NCBI GenBank assembly: GCA_003210315.1
Contig: QCVQ01000009.1
Location: 1-50,208, forward strand
DNA: 50,208 nucleotides
Direction: 5' to 3'
Origin: Synechococcus sp. AG-686-F08
GTDB taxonomy: Bacteria; Cyanobacteriota; Cyanobacteriia; PCC-6307; Cyanobiaceae
Shown here: positions 29,471 to 39,618 of the stretch, piece after piece
Layout of the letters: every line of letters starts with the position of its first letter
How positions within the stretch are numbered: position 1 is the first letter of the stretch
Position numbers and translations under genes: made by a program
The notes under the pieces: model-generated
The model's input: the letters and a program-made list of their open reading frames with translations, nothing else
Told to the model about the DNA's origin: nothing
Database searches by the model: none

Positions 29471-30160
29471 TCATAAAAGCAGCAATATGCCAGCAACCAG
29501 AACTAAATAGGCTGGCAATGCTTCGAAGAGAATTGGATTTACAGGCAATCCTGCTTGGGTCGCAAGAAGGGCACTGATCACAGCTCCCAAAAACAAACCC
29601 AAGGCAACGAGAGCCAAACTCCAACCCAAGGCACCTAGGGGTCTTCGACCCCGCTTGACTTGAGAGATGAACAAGCCAATTGTGGAGAGGGCAAGCACCA
29701 AGTCGACTGTTGTTGGAGCCGCAAGAAGCAACAACAGACCGATGCTTCCAGCGATCAGTCTCACCAGCAAGCCCTGACCTTCCACCAAACTCAAGCTGGG
29801 AAGAAAACCAGCGGAGCTCAACCTGGGTTTTGGCAAAGAGAAATTCCGAATTCTTGTTAAAAGAGCGGAATTATTGACAGGTGAGGCTGAAGAGGTGGAA
29901 GCGCTTTGGTTTTCAAGTCGAGAAGCTGTCACGGCAGCCGAGCTAATGGTTCCGGATTGCCGTTCTCTCAGGCGTCCCATCAGCACTGCGTCGTAGGCAG
30001 TTTCAATGCGAGCTCTCGCCATTGGATCATCGCCAGCTGCCTTCAAAGAGGTGTCACGCGCCCGTTGAACCTCCTCAAACCCCGCATCAGCAGAAATCCC
30101 CAGCCTTTCATAAGGATCCTGGGACTCTGAGCTAGAGCCGAGATCAACCCCTGACGCCAT
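29471..30160 (-). CDS. CPP1-like family membrane protein
   Basis: A 229-residue protein with a degenerate J-like N-terminal domain (DPYERLGISADAGFEEVQRA, about 16-35; the HPD motif is absent), a Ser-rich linker, and four C-terminal membrane segments from about residue 130. This layout is that of the cyanobacterial/plastid CPP1-like proteins (DUF3353). In plants, CPP1 is a chaperone-like stabiliser of light-dependent protochlorophyllide oxidoreductase. A link to pigment synthesis is therefore plausible but not shown here. It converges with hslO, ten bases apart. Confidence 0.88.
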   Translation of the reverse strand: MASGVDLGSSSESQDPYERLGISADAGFEEVQRARDTSLKAAGDDPMARARIETAYDAVLMGRLRERQSGTISSAAVTASRLENQSASTSSASPVNNSALLTRIRNFSLPKPRLSSAGFLPSLSLVEGQGLLVRLIAGSIGLLLLLAAPTTVDLVLALSTIGLFISQVKRGRRPLGALGWSLALVALGLFLGAVISALLATQAGLPVNPILFEALPAYLVLVAGILLLL

Positions 30161-30224
30161 TAATTCAGTTCAATCTGTACTGAGCGTATCGAGCTGAGCG
30201 CACAATCGGGAGAGCTGAGTTGAA

Positions 30225-30461
30225 TCAGAACAGAGGCTGACCATGTTTGAACCCTTGAAGCCTTTCAAGTTGCCGTCGGCAATGAGCCACTTCAGCATTT
30301 TCGAGCCATTTTCTGCGTTTGATTAAGGGCATCTGCGGAGGAAGGTGATAGCCCTCAACCACCTCAACACGATCGTGACCTGGACGAAAACACACATAGT
30401 CCGTACCTCCGTCAGAGCATGGACGTAACAGCCAGACGTGACTCAGCGCAAACAGATCCAT
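30225..30461 (-). CDS. Small conserved hypothetical protein
   Basis: A 78-residue basic protein read from ATG 30461 (an upstream in-frame start at 30488 adds nine residues). A strand-rich front (VWLLRPCSDGGTDYVCF) ends in a helical tail with KRRKWLE and HCRRQLERLQGF. There is no signal peptide. It sits between prfC and the CPP1-like gene on the same strand, 60 bases after prfC. The family is not recognised. The coherent strand/helix pattern supports a real gene. Confidence 0.6.
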   Translation of the reverse strand: MDLFALSHVWLLRPCSDGGTDYVCFRPGHDRVEVVEGYHLPPQMPLIKRRKWLENAEVAHCRRQLERLQGFKHGQPLF

Positions 30462-30521
30462 TGGGACAGTCTGGCGAGTGTGAAGCAATGTTGTGAGTGA
30501 ACGAAGAGCTGTGTTCGTGTC

Positions 30522-32186
30522 TCAAAGACTGATTGGCTCCACACCGCTCACAACGGGCGCGACTGTACTGAGATCAAGCTCAGGATGCTCCTCAATCAGT
30601 TGATTCAAATTCCATTCATTTTTGAACAACAACACAGGGCGATTCCATGCATCGCGAACGGTCTTGCAGTTAAAAATACGACCCACATCCTCCAGAGAAG
30701 TCCAGCCACCAGTCACCCAGCGTGCAACCTGAAAACCCAGAGGCTCCAAACGCGTATCAACCCCATACTCGTTTTCTAATCGGTGCTGAACAACTTCCAA
30801 TTGCAACTGTCCAACAGCGGCAAGAATGGGATCGCGCTTACTTTCGTCAGTGTCATAGAGAATTTGAACAGCACCCTCCTCACGAAGCTCATTCACGCCT
30901 TTACGAAAGTTTTTAAATGCAGAGGGATTTGGATTACGCAACCAACTAAAAATCTCGGGACTAAAGCAAGGAATCCCCTCATATTCAACCTTTGTTCCAG
31001 TATAAAGAGTATCCCCAATAGAGAACATTCCAGGATTATTCAATCCGATCACATCACCGGGATAAGCATCTTCAACAACAGCTCTATCTTGCCCAAATAA
31101 TTTCTGAGGCCGCGAAAGACGAATGGTGCGGCCTGTACGAGCATGACGCACAGACATATCTTTCTCAAAACGTCCACTACATACTCGTACGAAAGCAACA
31201 CGGTCACGATGACGCGGATCCATATTGGCTTGAAGTTTGAATACAAACCCGCTGAAATCGGGACGTAAGGGATCAACAGGGCCGTCCGTACCAATTCGTG
31301 CAACTGGCTTTTGGGCCATATCCATGAATGCATCAAGGAACGGACGGACACCAAAATTAGTCATCGCCGATCCGAAAAAGACCGGGGTAAGTTCTCCTGC
31401 ATGAACAAGTTCAAGATCCAATTCTGCCCCTGCTGCTTCCAACAGATCAAGATCCTCAATGGCCTGATCTAGCAATTCTGGCTCCACCAAATCTTTTAAT
31501 TCTGGATCATCCAAATCCAACAGTTTTTCCTCAGATTGGCGACCACGCTCAGCACGGCTGAACAGGACAACCTGCCGCGTACGACGATCGATCACTCCTC
31601 GAAAAAATTCACCACTACCGATCGGCCAATTCACTGCCCAGGGAGTGAGGCCTAATTCAGCCTCGATTTCATCCAGAAGAGCTAGGGGCTCTCTTCCGGG
31701 ACGATCCATCTTATTGATGAACGTAAAAATAGGAATTTCACGCATCCTGCAAACCTCAAAAAGTTTGCGTGTTTGAGGTTCTAAACCCTTTGCAGCATCT
31801 TCAAGCATGACTGCGTTGTCAGCGGCAGCAAGAGTGCGATAAGTATCCTCAGAAAAATCCTGGTGACCAGGGGTATCCAGCAAATTGATCGTGCTACCGG
31901 AGTAGTCGAATTGCAAAACGGTCGAAGTAATCGAAATACCGCGCTGTTTTTCCAGCTCCATCCAATCGGAGGTGACTTTGCGTTGCTCACCTCGCGCCTT
32001 CACAGCACCAGCTTGCTGAATCGCACCTCCATAAAGCAAGAGCTTCTCGGTAAGCGTCGTTTTCCCAGCATCAGGGTGGGAAATAATCGCAAAATTGCGG
32101 CGTCGAGCCACGGCTTCAGCGAGACCATCCTCGCTGCTTAAGAGGTCCACCGGCTGGCTGCTATCAGTATCCAAACGCGTGCTCAT
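30522..32186 (-). CDS. prfC: Peptide chain release factor 3
   Basis: A 554-residue translational GTPase that recycles RF1/RF2 after termination. G motifs: SHPDAGKTT (36-44), [16 protein letters not shown] (switch II), NKMDR. RF3-specific sections such as [29 protein letters not shown] and [29 protein letters not shown] (read in pieces) are present. Length is normal (about 530-550). It lies 55 bases downstream of a methyltransferase gene on the same strand. Confidence 0.96.
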   Translation of the reverse strand: MSTRLDTDSSQPVDLLSSEDGLAEAVARRRNFAIISHPDAGKTTLTEKLLLYGGAIQQAGAVKARGEQRKVTSDWMELEKQRGISITSTVLQFDYSGSTINLLDTPGHQDFSEDTYRTLAAADNAVMLEDAAKGLEPQTRKLFEVCRMREIPIFTFINKMDRPGREPLALLDEIEAELGLTPWAVNWPIGSGEFFRGVIDRRTRQVVLFSRAERGRQSEEKLLDLDDPELKDLVEPELLDQAIEDLDLLEAAGAELDLELVHAGELTPVFFGSAMTNFGVRPFLDAFMDMAQKPVARIGTDGPVDPLRPDFSGFVFKLQANMDPRHRDRVAFVRVCSGRFEKDMSVRHARTGRTIRLSRPQKLFGQDRAVVEDAYPGDVIGLNNPGMFSIGDTLYTGTKVEYEGIPCFSPEIFSWLRNPNPSAFKNFRKGVNELREEGAVQILYDTDESKRDPILAAVGQLQLEVVQHRLENEYGVDTRLEPLGFQVARWVTGGWTSLEDVGRIFNCKTVRDAWNRPVLLFKNEWNLNQLIEEHPELDLSTVAPVVSGVEPISL

Positions 32187-32241
32187 GATCTAGCTGTTGA
32201 CGTCTCCAGCCTGACAGTCAATGGTCATGGGAGCATCAAAA

Positions 32242-32931
32242 TCACATCTGACCACAAACTTCAAGGTATCTGTCGTCGATCTCCGTCACGGTGAAGTGTC
32301 CCAGTCCAGCCTGGTCGAGCTGGTCGCGAACCTCATCTGTCGTGAAGGCAGCAAACAGGGAAGCACGAAAGTCGCGCTGCAAAACAGTAGGGGCATGACT
32401 TACATAATGAGCGCATAGCGCATCAACCTCCTGATCATTGGAGGGACGACGAAGGTCACGATGCAGAATGAGCGCGTTAGGTTCAGCGAGCTGCTTCACA
32501 GACGTCCATAACATTTGAGGGTTATGGAGATGATGTAAAAGGCTATTGCTAACAATGACGGAAGCACCGTTTATTTGGGGGATGTCACCAAGACAACATT
32601 GACTTAAATCAACAAGTAAATAGCTTAAATTTTTTATAGCAGGACATACATCAGAAAGCCGCTGATTGGCAATTTCAATCATGGAAGAAGCTCCATCAAG
32701 ACCAATCACATTGGATAGAGGCCAACGAACGGCAAGCCGCTCCGAAATATTCCCCGGCCCACAACCTAGATCCAGGATCAAAGCGGCTTCAGGCAAAACA
32801 GGGAGGGCTTGCTCCATCAGTTGCGATAAACGCTCAATTAATGAATGATCACCACAACTAAAATCGGCATCTGAATAGGCGATAACCTGATCAGGTGCAT
32901 TCATCAACTCTGGCTCGGGAGAACGTTGCAT
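32242..32931 (-). CDS. Class I SAM-dependent methyltransferase
   Basis: A 229-residue methyltransferase with the SAM motif ILDLGCGPGNISERLA (about 48-63), post-I acidic residue in VIGLDGASSMIEIA, and motif IV region GASVIVSNSLLHHL. The LLHHL signature is seen in small-molecule methyltransferases (UbiE/BioC-like) and in tRNA cmo5U-type enzymes. The substrate is unknown. The start overlaps the stop of the MscS gene by one base (TGATG), so translation may be coupled to it; the in-frame stops there could lower its expression. A later ATG in frame (tenth codon) is an alternative start. Confidence 0.86.
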   Translation of the reverse strand: MQRSPEPELMNAPDQVIAYSDADFSCGDHSLIERLSQLMEQALPVLPEAALILDLGCGPGNISERLAVRWPLSNVIGLDGASSMIEIANQRLSDVCPAIKNLSYLLVDLSQCCLGDIPQINGASVIVSNSLLHHLHNPQMLWTSVKQLAEPNALILHRDLRRPSNDQEVDALCAHYVSHAPTVLQRDFRASLFAAFTTDEVRDQLDQAGLGHFTVTEIDDRYLEVCGQM

Positions 32932-35168
32932 CAGGCTTTGGAATGAAGAGATTCAACAAACAGAGTCTGAGAAGGGAAGGGTATTTCAATATTGTTCTCT
33001 CCAAGCACCATAATAAAGCGCTGATGAAGCCTATGGATACTGTCCTCAAAATCGTTCTGCATACGATACGAAGAAGATATTTCTAATTCATGATCATAAC
33101 TACAAGCAGAAATTTTTAAAAGACGACAAGCAACACAATGTAGATAGGGATCAGCATTAACAGCAGAGCGTAGCAGATCTGGGACACGCACCAACTGCTC
33201 TGAGCTTGTGGAATAAGAAACGCCTATCGTGATTTCATACAAATCAATCCGTTCAAGCAATTCCTCAAGCTGTACCAGCAATGTCTCTCTCATATGCAGA
33301 TAGGCTGGCCAACCATGAAGTTCAACCAAAACAAAAACAATTAACGTTTTTCCATCTCCAGAATCGTTATCCAAACCAACCAGAAATGACTCTGCTTTTA
33401 GACCATCGAGGCGCTCAGGATCCTCTATAAGAAGACGCGATTGGCGAAGAAGCTCCTCCAACTGAAAGGGTGAAAAATGATCAGGAAGTTGCAATCGCAA
33501 TTCCACACCCTGTCGCGGATTAGGAGACAGAGAACTATCTCTCCTTGAAAAGTTAACAATAGTGGCTTCATCAGCAACAGAATTTGGGATTTTGACCAAA
33601 CTTTCAAGTGTTTGAAGCTCTAGTGAGCGAAGACCAATTTTTGTCACGAAACCGAGATTCTCGCCAATTTGACAAAATTAACCGACACGAAGAGGGCGAT
33701 CCGTCTGAATCGATAATCCAGCAAATAAATTGCCCAGCAATTTTGATGCACCAAGACCAATCGCCAGTCCTGGGACTGCTGAGAAAGCGAGGACGGTGCT
33801 AGCAGGCAAGCCCAATAACAGCAATAAACGATAAATCAGAACAACCGCGACAAGAAGTCCTGCAGCCCTGCTCAGAGGCATCACTAGGTTGCTGATCCGC
33901 TGCAATTGAAGCGTTGAATGACCACCTCGCAAACGGGTGAGAAGTTCAGCACCACTACGGCCTATTGCCTCTAAAAGATAGAAAACAAAAACGCTCGAAG
34001 AAGAATAAAAAACAATGTAAAAGAAATAGGTCGAAAAAGCCAATGGGAGCCCGGTAAAGTTAATAACGTTATCGATAAATTGATCCGTTAAATTTGAGAT
34101 CAACACAACAGGCAGGACAATAAGAACCCGCGTCCAAGCAACATTATCCTGAGGCCAATCCGAAACAGGAATCTGAAGAGAACCAGAATCTCTATAAGTA
34201 GCGATCAGTTGACCGAAAAGCCATAGACTTGCAAACAGATAGAAACCAAAAACTATAATCGCACAACTAATTTGGAAAAGCGTCTGACCCTCAATAGGAA
34301 TTTCAATAACACGCCTGATCCCAGCAGGAAGCATCAAATACCATTTTGGAGGAATCAAATAACCCGGGGCAAAAATAAAATCCTTATAAAAATAGGGAGT
34401 AGCATAAGGCTGATCAATTGGCAGTTGATGTTGTATTTCATCGTACATTTCATGAATCGAAGAAACCGTATTACTTGAAAAGTAGTAATTTTCATTGTTG
34501 GTATCACGATCAATCACAGTGGTCAGTTCAATTGCAGTTCCTGGAATTCGCCAGGATGCAGGTGGATTGGAACTACCATCATCAGAAGACTTCAAATCAT
34601 CAAGGCTTGGAATGTTAATTGGCTGATGACTGTGAGAAAAGACATAAACAAGAACATGTTTAAGCTGAATAGCTGCTTCATCAGTCATATCACTTCGAAT
34701 GCTCTCCGGAAAACGAGAAGAGTCACGCGACTTAACAGCTAAATTAAATAATTAATTTGTATCTTCAATTTGTTCTCGACGCTGCCTAGATGAGAACAAT
34801 CCTTTGCTCAATGTTGCTTGTTGGCCTAGGGAGTCAGCACGATGTCCAACCTTTGCCATCACGGCATAAAAATTCAACAATGTGACTTTTGGACTCTCCC
34901 CCACCACCTGTCCCAGAACAATGTCTGTCCAAGACGATGAAATTTCTTCAAGAGAAGGATAAAAAGGTTGCTCTTGGATTGAAATCGCACTCGAGGAAAC
35001 TGAAGCTGAAACTGAATCGACTGATCGTGCTTGCGCTGTTCTGAGTCCCATGGCTGGGAGCAATGACAGAACGACAGCCAGCACGAAAGCCAGAGCACGC
35101 CATTTCAATGGATGACTGCGGCGGCGGCGCTTAACCATGGCCTTTTGTCGCTTGATAGACAGTTCCAT
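32931..35168 (-). pseudogene. MscS-family mechanosensitive channel with two in-frame TAA codons
   Basis: One colinear frame of 745 codons encodes an MscS-type channel that releases ions on hypo-osmotic shock. Segment 1 (35168-34752) has a basic start, a signal/membrane segment and LLNFYAVMAKVG. Segment 2 (34688-33678, frame continuing from 34751) has the periplasmic part, four membrane segments and AVPGLAIGLGASKLLGNLFAGL (split here as read). Segment 3 (from 33647, frame continuing from 33677) has the beta domain (TKIGLRSLELQTLES, PNSVADEATIVNFSRR) and the cytoplasmic part. TAA at 34754-34752 and 33680-33678 interrupt it, both without frame change. The second falls where relatives have an acidic residue after RPLRVG. 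Confidence 0.85.
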
Positions 35169-35301
35169 CGTGCCAGCGAGGCAAAGTTCAAGGAAAAACC
35201 TGACTTCAATAGGTGGCTAAACACCGCTGATGGTGCTTAGAAAGACATACACACCCCATTGGTGGCGTTAGGATTCGCAAAGGACAAGCCGACAACAGCT
35301 A

Positions 35302-37644
35302 GTGACTCTCACACCAAGCCGCACAGAAAAGCTAGATACACAAATTCCTGGGGTCGCCCCTACCAACGGCGACTTCCCAGCCAGCGCTCCCGCAGCCAAC
35401 CCGGTGTTTTATCGCACCTACAGCCGTCGCTTGCCCAAAGGAAGAGAAAGCTGGAGCGAAGTTGGAGAACGCAATCGATCGGGGCTTCTCAAACTTGGTT
35501 CTCTCAATGCAGAGGAAATGACCCTGTTAGCGAGGATGCAGTCTGAGAAAAAAGCGCTTCCCTCCGGACGCTGGCAATGGATTGGTGGCACCCCATGGAT
35601 CGAGAAGCCGGAAAATTTCTCAGGGGCCTACAACTGCACTTCCACCAATCTTGTGGATTGGGAAGCTTTCGGCCTCATGATGGATCTGGCAATGATGGGT
35701 TGTGGCACAGGCGCGATCATCGAGCCCCACTTCATTGATCAGCTTCCAGTCGTCACCAATCCGATCGAGGTTCTAAGCGTTTCAAATATCGGAATTACAC
35801 CAGCAGAAAAGCGCCAAGAATCCACGACCTACACCATTAATGATCACAGTGTTTCCATCAAGGTGGGAGATACAAGACGTGGTTGGGTTGATAGCTACCA
35901 ACTGTTATTGGAACTGAGTAGCGACCCCCGTTTCGAAGGGCAAACAGTTGAGGTCAACATAGATCTATCTGACGTACGTCCCGTCGGCGAAACCCTCAAG
36001 GGTTTCGGTGGAATGGCGAACCCAGTAAAACTGAAGGATTTATACGGCCGTGTAGCAAAATTGCTTGGCAAAGCAATCGGAAGAAAGCTCACATCCATTG
36101 AATGTTGTCTTCTGATCGACGAAGCAGCTGTCACGATTGTGGCCGGTAACATTCGACGCAGTGCAGGCATGCGTCAATTCGCATCCGATGACACTTCAGC
36201 TGCTGGCGCCAAGGAAAATTTGTGGCAACAGGATTCTGAAGGTAACTGGAGGATTGATCCCGAGCGCGACGCGCTGAGGATGGCTAATCACACCCGTGTT
36301 TATCACACTCGCCCAAGCAGAGATGTTCTTCTAGAAGCAGTTACTCGTCAATTCCATAGTGGAGAGGGAGCCATTCAATTCGCTCCTGAAGCGCTTGCCC
36401 GCTCGAACGCAGATTTGCTGACAACACAGGAATTGAGAAGTGAATTTATCGAGATTTATTGCGACCAAGGTCGTCAGGAAGCAGGGCGCTGGCTTGAAAA
36501 GAATTATGGTCCAATCTCAGAAGAGGAACTTGAGCATCGACTGAGCCGCTACGGATTAAACCCATGCGGTGAAATCCTCGGTGCAGATTTCCATTGCAAC
36601 CTTGCAGAAGTACATCTCAACCAAATTGACCCCAAAGATGAAGCATCGCAGCGTGATGCATTCCGAGCTGGTGCACTCTCCGTTGCTTGCCTGCTCAATC
36701 ACAAGTTTGAAGTAGAGCGTTACCGCCAAAGTCGAGCTTGGGATCCAATCGTGGGTGTGAGCTTTACTGGCTTATTCGATTTTTTCGTTCATGCTTTTGG
36801 TACACCATGGCTGCAATGGTGGGAGGCAGGGAGGCCTGAGACTGAAGAAGGTCTGCACTACAAAAAGCAAGAGGCCGACTACTTAAAGCGGTGGAAATCA
36901 ATCGTGAATGAAACCGTATGGGATTACTGCGATCGTCATGATCTCAGGCGTCCGAACCGCTGCACCACCGTTCAGCCCGCTGGAACAAAAAGCCTGCTTA
37001 CGGGTGCTGCGCCTGGATGGCATCCACCAAAAGCTCAACGCTTTATTCGCAGGATTACATTCCGCAAAAACGATCCTGTAGCAATGGCCTGCATGGATTA
37101 CGGCTACACAGTGGTTCCGTCTCAGTCCGATAAGGATGATCAAGGTCGTCTCTTGAACGATCCGTTCGATTCACGCTGCACAGAATGGTTGGTAGAAATT
37201 CCTACCGAGGTGAGTTGGGCAAATCTGCCCGGAGCAGACACTGTGGACATCAATGCATTCTCAGCATTGGCACAGTTTGACTTCTACATGCAAGTGCAAT
37301 CACACTTCACTGCCCACAACACATCGGCAACGATCGAATTTCGTGAGCATGAGATTGAACCATTAACTGATGCTCTTCATCAGACGATCCAAGAAGGTGG
37401 AGGTTACATATCTGCAGCACTCCTTGCTCGATTCGATGCGAATGCAACCTTCCCTCGTTTGCCATTCGAACCAATCGACGCACAAACCTACGAACGCATG
37501 CAGAAAGAAGTCATTGAACGTCGAGTCAACAATGACTTCTTCGACGCATTGCAAAGGTATGACAGTGGAGAGCTGACGGAAGCAGGTCCGGCTGGTTGCG
37601 ATTCTGATAAATGCCTTTTGCCCCTAGCAAAACCCAATAGCTAA
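35302..37644 (+). CDS. nrdJ: Adenosylcobalamin-dependent ribonucleoside-triphosphate reductase (class II)
   Basis: A 780-residue monomeric class II ribonucleotide reductase that makes deoxyribonucleotides with vitamin B12 as radical source. The reactive cysteines are visible: YNCTST (C112), NPCGEILGADFHCN (C422 and C432) and the C-terminal redox pair GCDSDKCLL (C766, C771). NPCGE also holds the active-site Asn and Glu. The PAGTKSLLTGAAPGWHPP loop near residues 559-576 fits the NrdJ barrel. The start is GTG 35302. Most marine Synechococcus rely on this enzyme, tying DNA synthesis to pseudocobalamin/B12 status. It is divergent from the MscS gene and followed by a terminator. Confidence 0.97.
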   Translation: MTLTPSRTEKLDTQIPGVAPTNGDFPASAPAANPVFYRTYSRRLPKGRESWSEVGERNRSGLLKLGSLNAEEMTLLARMQSEKKALPSGRWQWIGGTPWIEKPENFSGAYNCTSTNLVDWEAFGLMMDLAMMGCGTGAIIEPHFIDQLPVVTNPIEVLSVSNIGITPAEKRQESTTYTINDHSVSIKVGDTRRGWVDSYQLLLELSSDPRFEGQTVEVNIDLSDVRPVGETLKGFGGMANPVKLKDLYGRVAKLLGKAIGRKLTSIECCLLIDEAAVTIVAGNIRRSAGMRQFASDDTSAAGAKENLWQQDSEGNWRIDPERDALRMANHTRVYHTRPSRDVLLEAVTRQFHSGEGAIQFAPEALARSNADLLTTQELRSEFIEIYCDQGRQEAGRWLEKNYGPISEEELEHRLSRYGLNPCGEILGADFHCNLAEVHLNQIDPKDEASQRDAFRAGALSVACLLNHKFEVERYRQSRAWDPIVGVSFTGLFDFFVHAFGTPWLQWWEAGRPETEEGLHYKKQEADYLKRWKSIVNETVWDYCDRHDLRRPNRCTTVQPAGTKSLLTGAAPGWHPPKAQRFIRRITFRKNDPVAMACMDYGYTVVPSQSDKDDQGRLLNDPFDSRCTEWLVEIPTEVSWANLPGADTVDINAFSALAQFDFYMQVQSHFTAHNTSATIEFREHEIEPLTDALHQTIQEGGGYISAALLARFDANATFPRLPFEPIDAQTYERMQKEVIERRVNNDFFDALQRYDSGELTEAGPAGCDSDKCLLPLAKPNS

Positions 37645-37656
37645 AAGGTGGAATCA

Positions 37657-37684
37657 AGGGCTTGGCCTAGTCCAAGCCCTCTTT
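37657..37684 (+). terminator. Rho-independent terminator after nrdJ
   Basis: AGGGCTTGG pairs perfectly with CCAAGCCCT (nine pairs, loop CCTAGT), followed by CTTT, 12 bases after the nrdJ stop. The T-run is short but the stem is strong. Confidence 0.75.
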
Positions 37685-37841
37685 AGACTAGATAGAACCT
37701 GAATTAAATAAAAGATCAAATTTGCAATATAGCTTGAGGCTATGTCATTCACTTAAAAAATAATTTTTATTGTACGGACTACAAACAGAGTTTCGTTGCC
37801 AGGGTTAATCCTGTCGAGATGATAATATATCGATGCCTCTT

Positions 37842-37928
37842 GGAGAGGTGGTCGAGTGGTTTATGGCTCTGGTCTTGAAAACCAGCGTGTCTGCAAGGGC
37901 ACCGTCGGTTCGAATCCGACCCTCTCCG
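37842..37928 (+). tRNA. tRNA-Ser (anticodon UGA)
   Basis: An 87-base class II tRNA. The acceptor arms GGAGAGG (37842-37848) and CCTCTCC (37921-37927) pair fully and the discriminator base is G. The anticodon stem CTGGT/ACCAG (37869-37873 and 37881-37885) encloses the loop with TGA at 37876-37878. A long variable arm (TGTCTGCAAGGGCA) identifies the serine class, and GGTTCGAATCC forms the T loop. No CCA is encoded. It decodes UCN serine codons, chiefly UCA. Confidence 0.97.
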
Positions 37929-37943
37929 TTCAATAGGTAAGCA

Positions 37944-37969
37944 AAGCCCAGTCACTCGCTGGGTTTTTT
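37944..37969 (+). terminator. Terminator of the tRNA-Ser transcript
   Basis: CCCAG (37947-37951) pairs with CTGGG (37959-37963), loop TCACTCG, with flanking AAG/TTT pairs and a run of six T. It lies 16 bases after the tRNA. Confidence 0.8.
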
Positions 37970-37975
37970 AATGTC

Positions 37976-38164
37976 TTGAAGAAGCCCTGTGGAGTGTTCC
38001 TTGGCATTCATGGAGCTGCGAGCGCAGTATTCCGAACTGATTCTGAACAAGCAGAGCTACTGGCAGCCGCAAATGCAGCACTCAAGAGCGTTGGCATGAA
38101 AGGTCGCGCGCGATTACGGAAAGCGAATGAGCCAGAACGGATCGCAAGATCTGTCTCAAGCTAA
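37976..38164 (+). CDS. Doubtful small open reading frame
   Basis: A 62-residue frame from a TTG just after the tRNA terminator, without ribosome binding site. The translation has a plausible helical end (ELLAAANAALKSVGMKGRARL) but matches no family I know. It could be a gene remnant or chance. Confidence 0.25.
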   Translation: MKKPCGVFLGIHGAASAVFRTDSEQAELLAAANAALKSVGMKGRARLRKANEPERIARSVSS

Positions 38165-38343
38165 CCACTCAAAACTGATAACTCCTAGAGGCAGAGAGCA
38201 GGGTGAAGGGCTCAGGATGTACCAGCGCTGCAGCGCCCACGCAGGCAAACCGACTTTCGCGCTTGGTGAGTGGAGAGTGCTACCCATCGCCGTTGCCTAG
38301 ATGTGCTTGAAGTAGCTAGACGTTATTAGTGATCTTCAGTCCT

Positions 38344-38544
38344 ATGAAAACTGCACTCGCCACACTCGTTGTTGCACTTACGGCACCCCTTGCGGTTACA
38401 GCTGTACCTGGTGTGCCTGACTATGTCATGAGTGACATCACTGAGAATTGCCTCGAAGCCGTTGCTGATGATGATCAAGCAACGGAATCTGACGAAGACT
38501 GCATTGCAATAGCTGTGGAGAAATATAAAAAAGCCAACCCATAA
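38344..38544 (+). CDS. Small secreted acidic protein
   Basis: A 66-residue precursor. ATG 38344 starts a clear signal peptide (KTALATLVVALTAPLAVTA, cleavage near residue 20), five codons after another in-frame start. The mature part is short and acidic with two Cys (NCLEAVAD, DEDCIAIA), which may form one disulfide. Small exported Cys-pair proteins of this kind recur in this region. Function unknown. Confidence 0.65.
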   Translation: MKTALATLVVALTAPLAVTAVPGVPDYVMSDITENCLEAVADDDQATESDEDCIAIAVEKYKKANP

Positions 38545-38817
38545 AGTAACCAGCGGAAAGATGGTTCAAACGAACAAAGCACTGCGTGTGGTGCGAAATT
38601 GACTGAGTTGGACAGCAACGACTGGTTAATCGACTAGAGCGATAGAATGGTGTTCAATCAAAGAATCACCATCTGCACATAAGACAGCCATGATCCCTTG
38701 CGTGCATAAACGTTCGACTTATTTCCCTTCAGTCCCAAATACCGATCATAATCGAGATGTCTTCCAAATTAGATCCAAAATTGGCTAAGCATCATCCAAA
38801 AGGAAAGTAAGCAACGA

Positions 38818-39078
38818 ATGTTGAGAGCTGACAGGATTGCACTAATCTTTGAGGCATTCAACGAGCTCTACCCAGAAGAAGGCTTGTCAGTTGCCATTTG
38901 CATCTATGTCGAGGCGAGCAAGGAACGGACTTGGAACAGACGAGCAAGCGACAGCAAACAACTACTACTAACAACAAATGAGCTACTCACAAGAAGTCAC
39001 TCTGAAACTGACTGTCAAGGGCAAAATCAAGGAATTAAAAACAATACTCACTGGAAAGGAGCTCAACAAATTGCTTGA
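38818..39078 (+). CDS. Small hypothetical protein (uncertain)
   Basis: An 86-residue frame with ATG 38818 behind AAGGAAAG. The first 40 residues look protein-like (RIALIFEAFNELYPEEGLSV), while the last 30 are polar and overlap the next frame by 101 bases. The front half may be a real short gene with a tail read through into the next one, or a frameshift may join them. No family recognised. Confidence 0.4.
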   Translation: MLRADRIALIFEAFNELYPEEGLSVAICIYVEASKERTWNRRASDSKQLLLTTNELLTRSHSETDCQGQNQGIKNNTHWKGAQQIA

Positions 39079-39196
39079 TACCAAAGAAGGCAGAGCGACT
39101 CTTATGGACCAAGGACGATTTGAAATAACAGAAATCACCAGAGCAAGAACGCTCGATGCCTCCCCTGACGCAATCGTCGTCGACGGGCCTGAATGA
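38978..39196 (+). CDS. Small hypothetical protein
   Basis: A 72-residue soluble protein with beta-rich front (EVTLKLTVKGKI) and a helical middle (TGKELNKLLDTKEGRATLMD). ATG 38978 has no obvious ribosome binding site, so translation may depend on the overlapping upstream frame. The amphipathic pattern is convincing; function unknown. Confidence 0.5.
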   Translation: MSYSQEVTLKLTVKGKIKELKTILTGKELNKLLDTKEGRATLMDQGRFEITEITRARTLDASPDAIVVDGPE

Positions 39197-39303
39197 ACTT
39201 CAGTGATGGCTGGCGACAAACCAAGGAAGCTCACCACATCAAACTGCAAAGTTTGTTCGTACATCGGATTTGATCTGGACGAGCATCTCCTCATGCCTGT
39301 TCA

Positions 39304-39618
39304 TCAACCAGACTTGACCTTTGGACTTCTTTTTTGTATCGGACGTGATCGGCCTGTTACATAACCAACTGCCAGCCCAATGGCACCACCAAGAGAGCCA
39401 GCACTAAGTGAATCGATATTTTCATTATTCAGTGACTTGATGATTGAAAGAAGGAATGAAGCAGCAAGCAGAGCAACAACACCAAGCAGTACTGCATCTA
39501 AATGCGGCTGTTTGCGGTTGACTAGTGCAACACGGCCTTCTTCCATTGGTGGAGAAGCTGTTGCATTCAGCTCCTGCTCGATCCTCTCAAGTTCCTTTTG
39601 TGCGTCTGGTCTGGGCAT
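39304..39618 (-). CDS. Small membrane protein with two transmembrane segments
   Basis: A 104-residue protein read from ATG 39618 (MPRPDAQKELERIEQEL). A helical, charged front of about 40 residues is followed by two membrane segments (AVLLGVVALLAASFLLSII and LGGAIGLAVGYVTG) and a basic tail. It converges with the plus-strand small gene ending at 39196. It resembles other small two-helix cyanobacterial membrane proteins; no function known. Confidence 0.65.
   Translation of the reverse strand: MPRPDAQKELERIEQELNATASPPMEEGRVALVNRKQPHLDAVLLGVVALLAASFLLSIIKSLNNENIDSLSAGSLGGAIGLAVGYVTGRSRPIQKRSPKVKSG

Noticed and set aside
35169-35301. Cobalamin riboswitch before nrdJ
   Set aside because: No B12-box-like sequence is recognisable in the 133 bases available.
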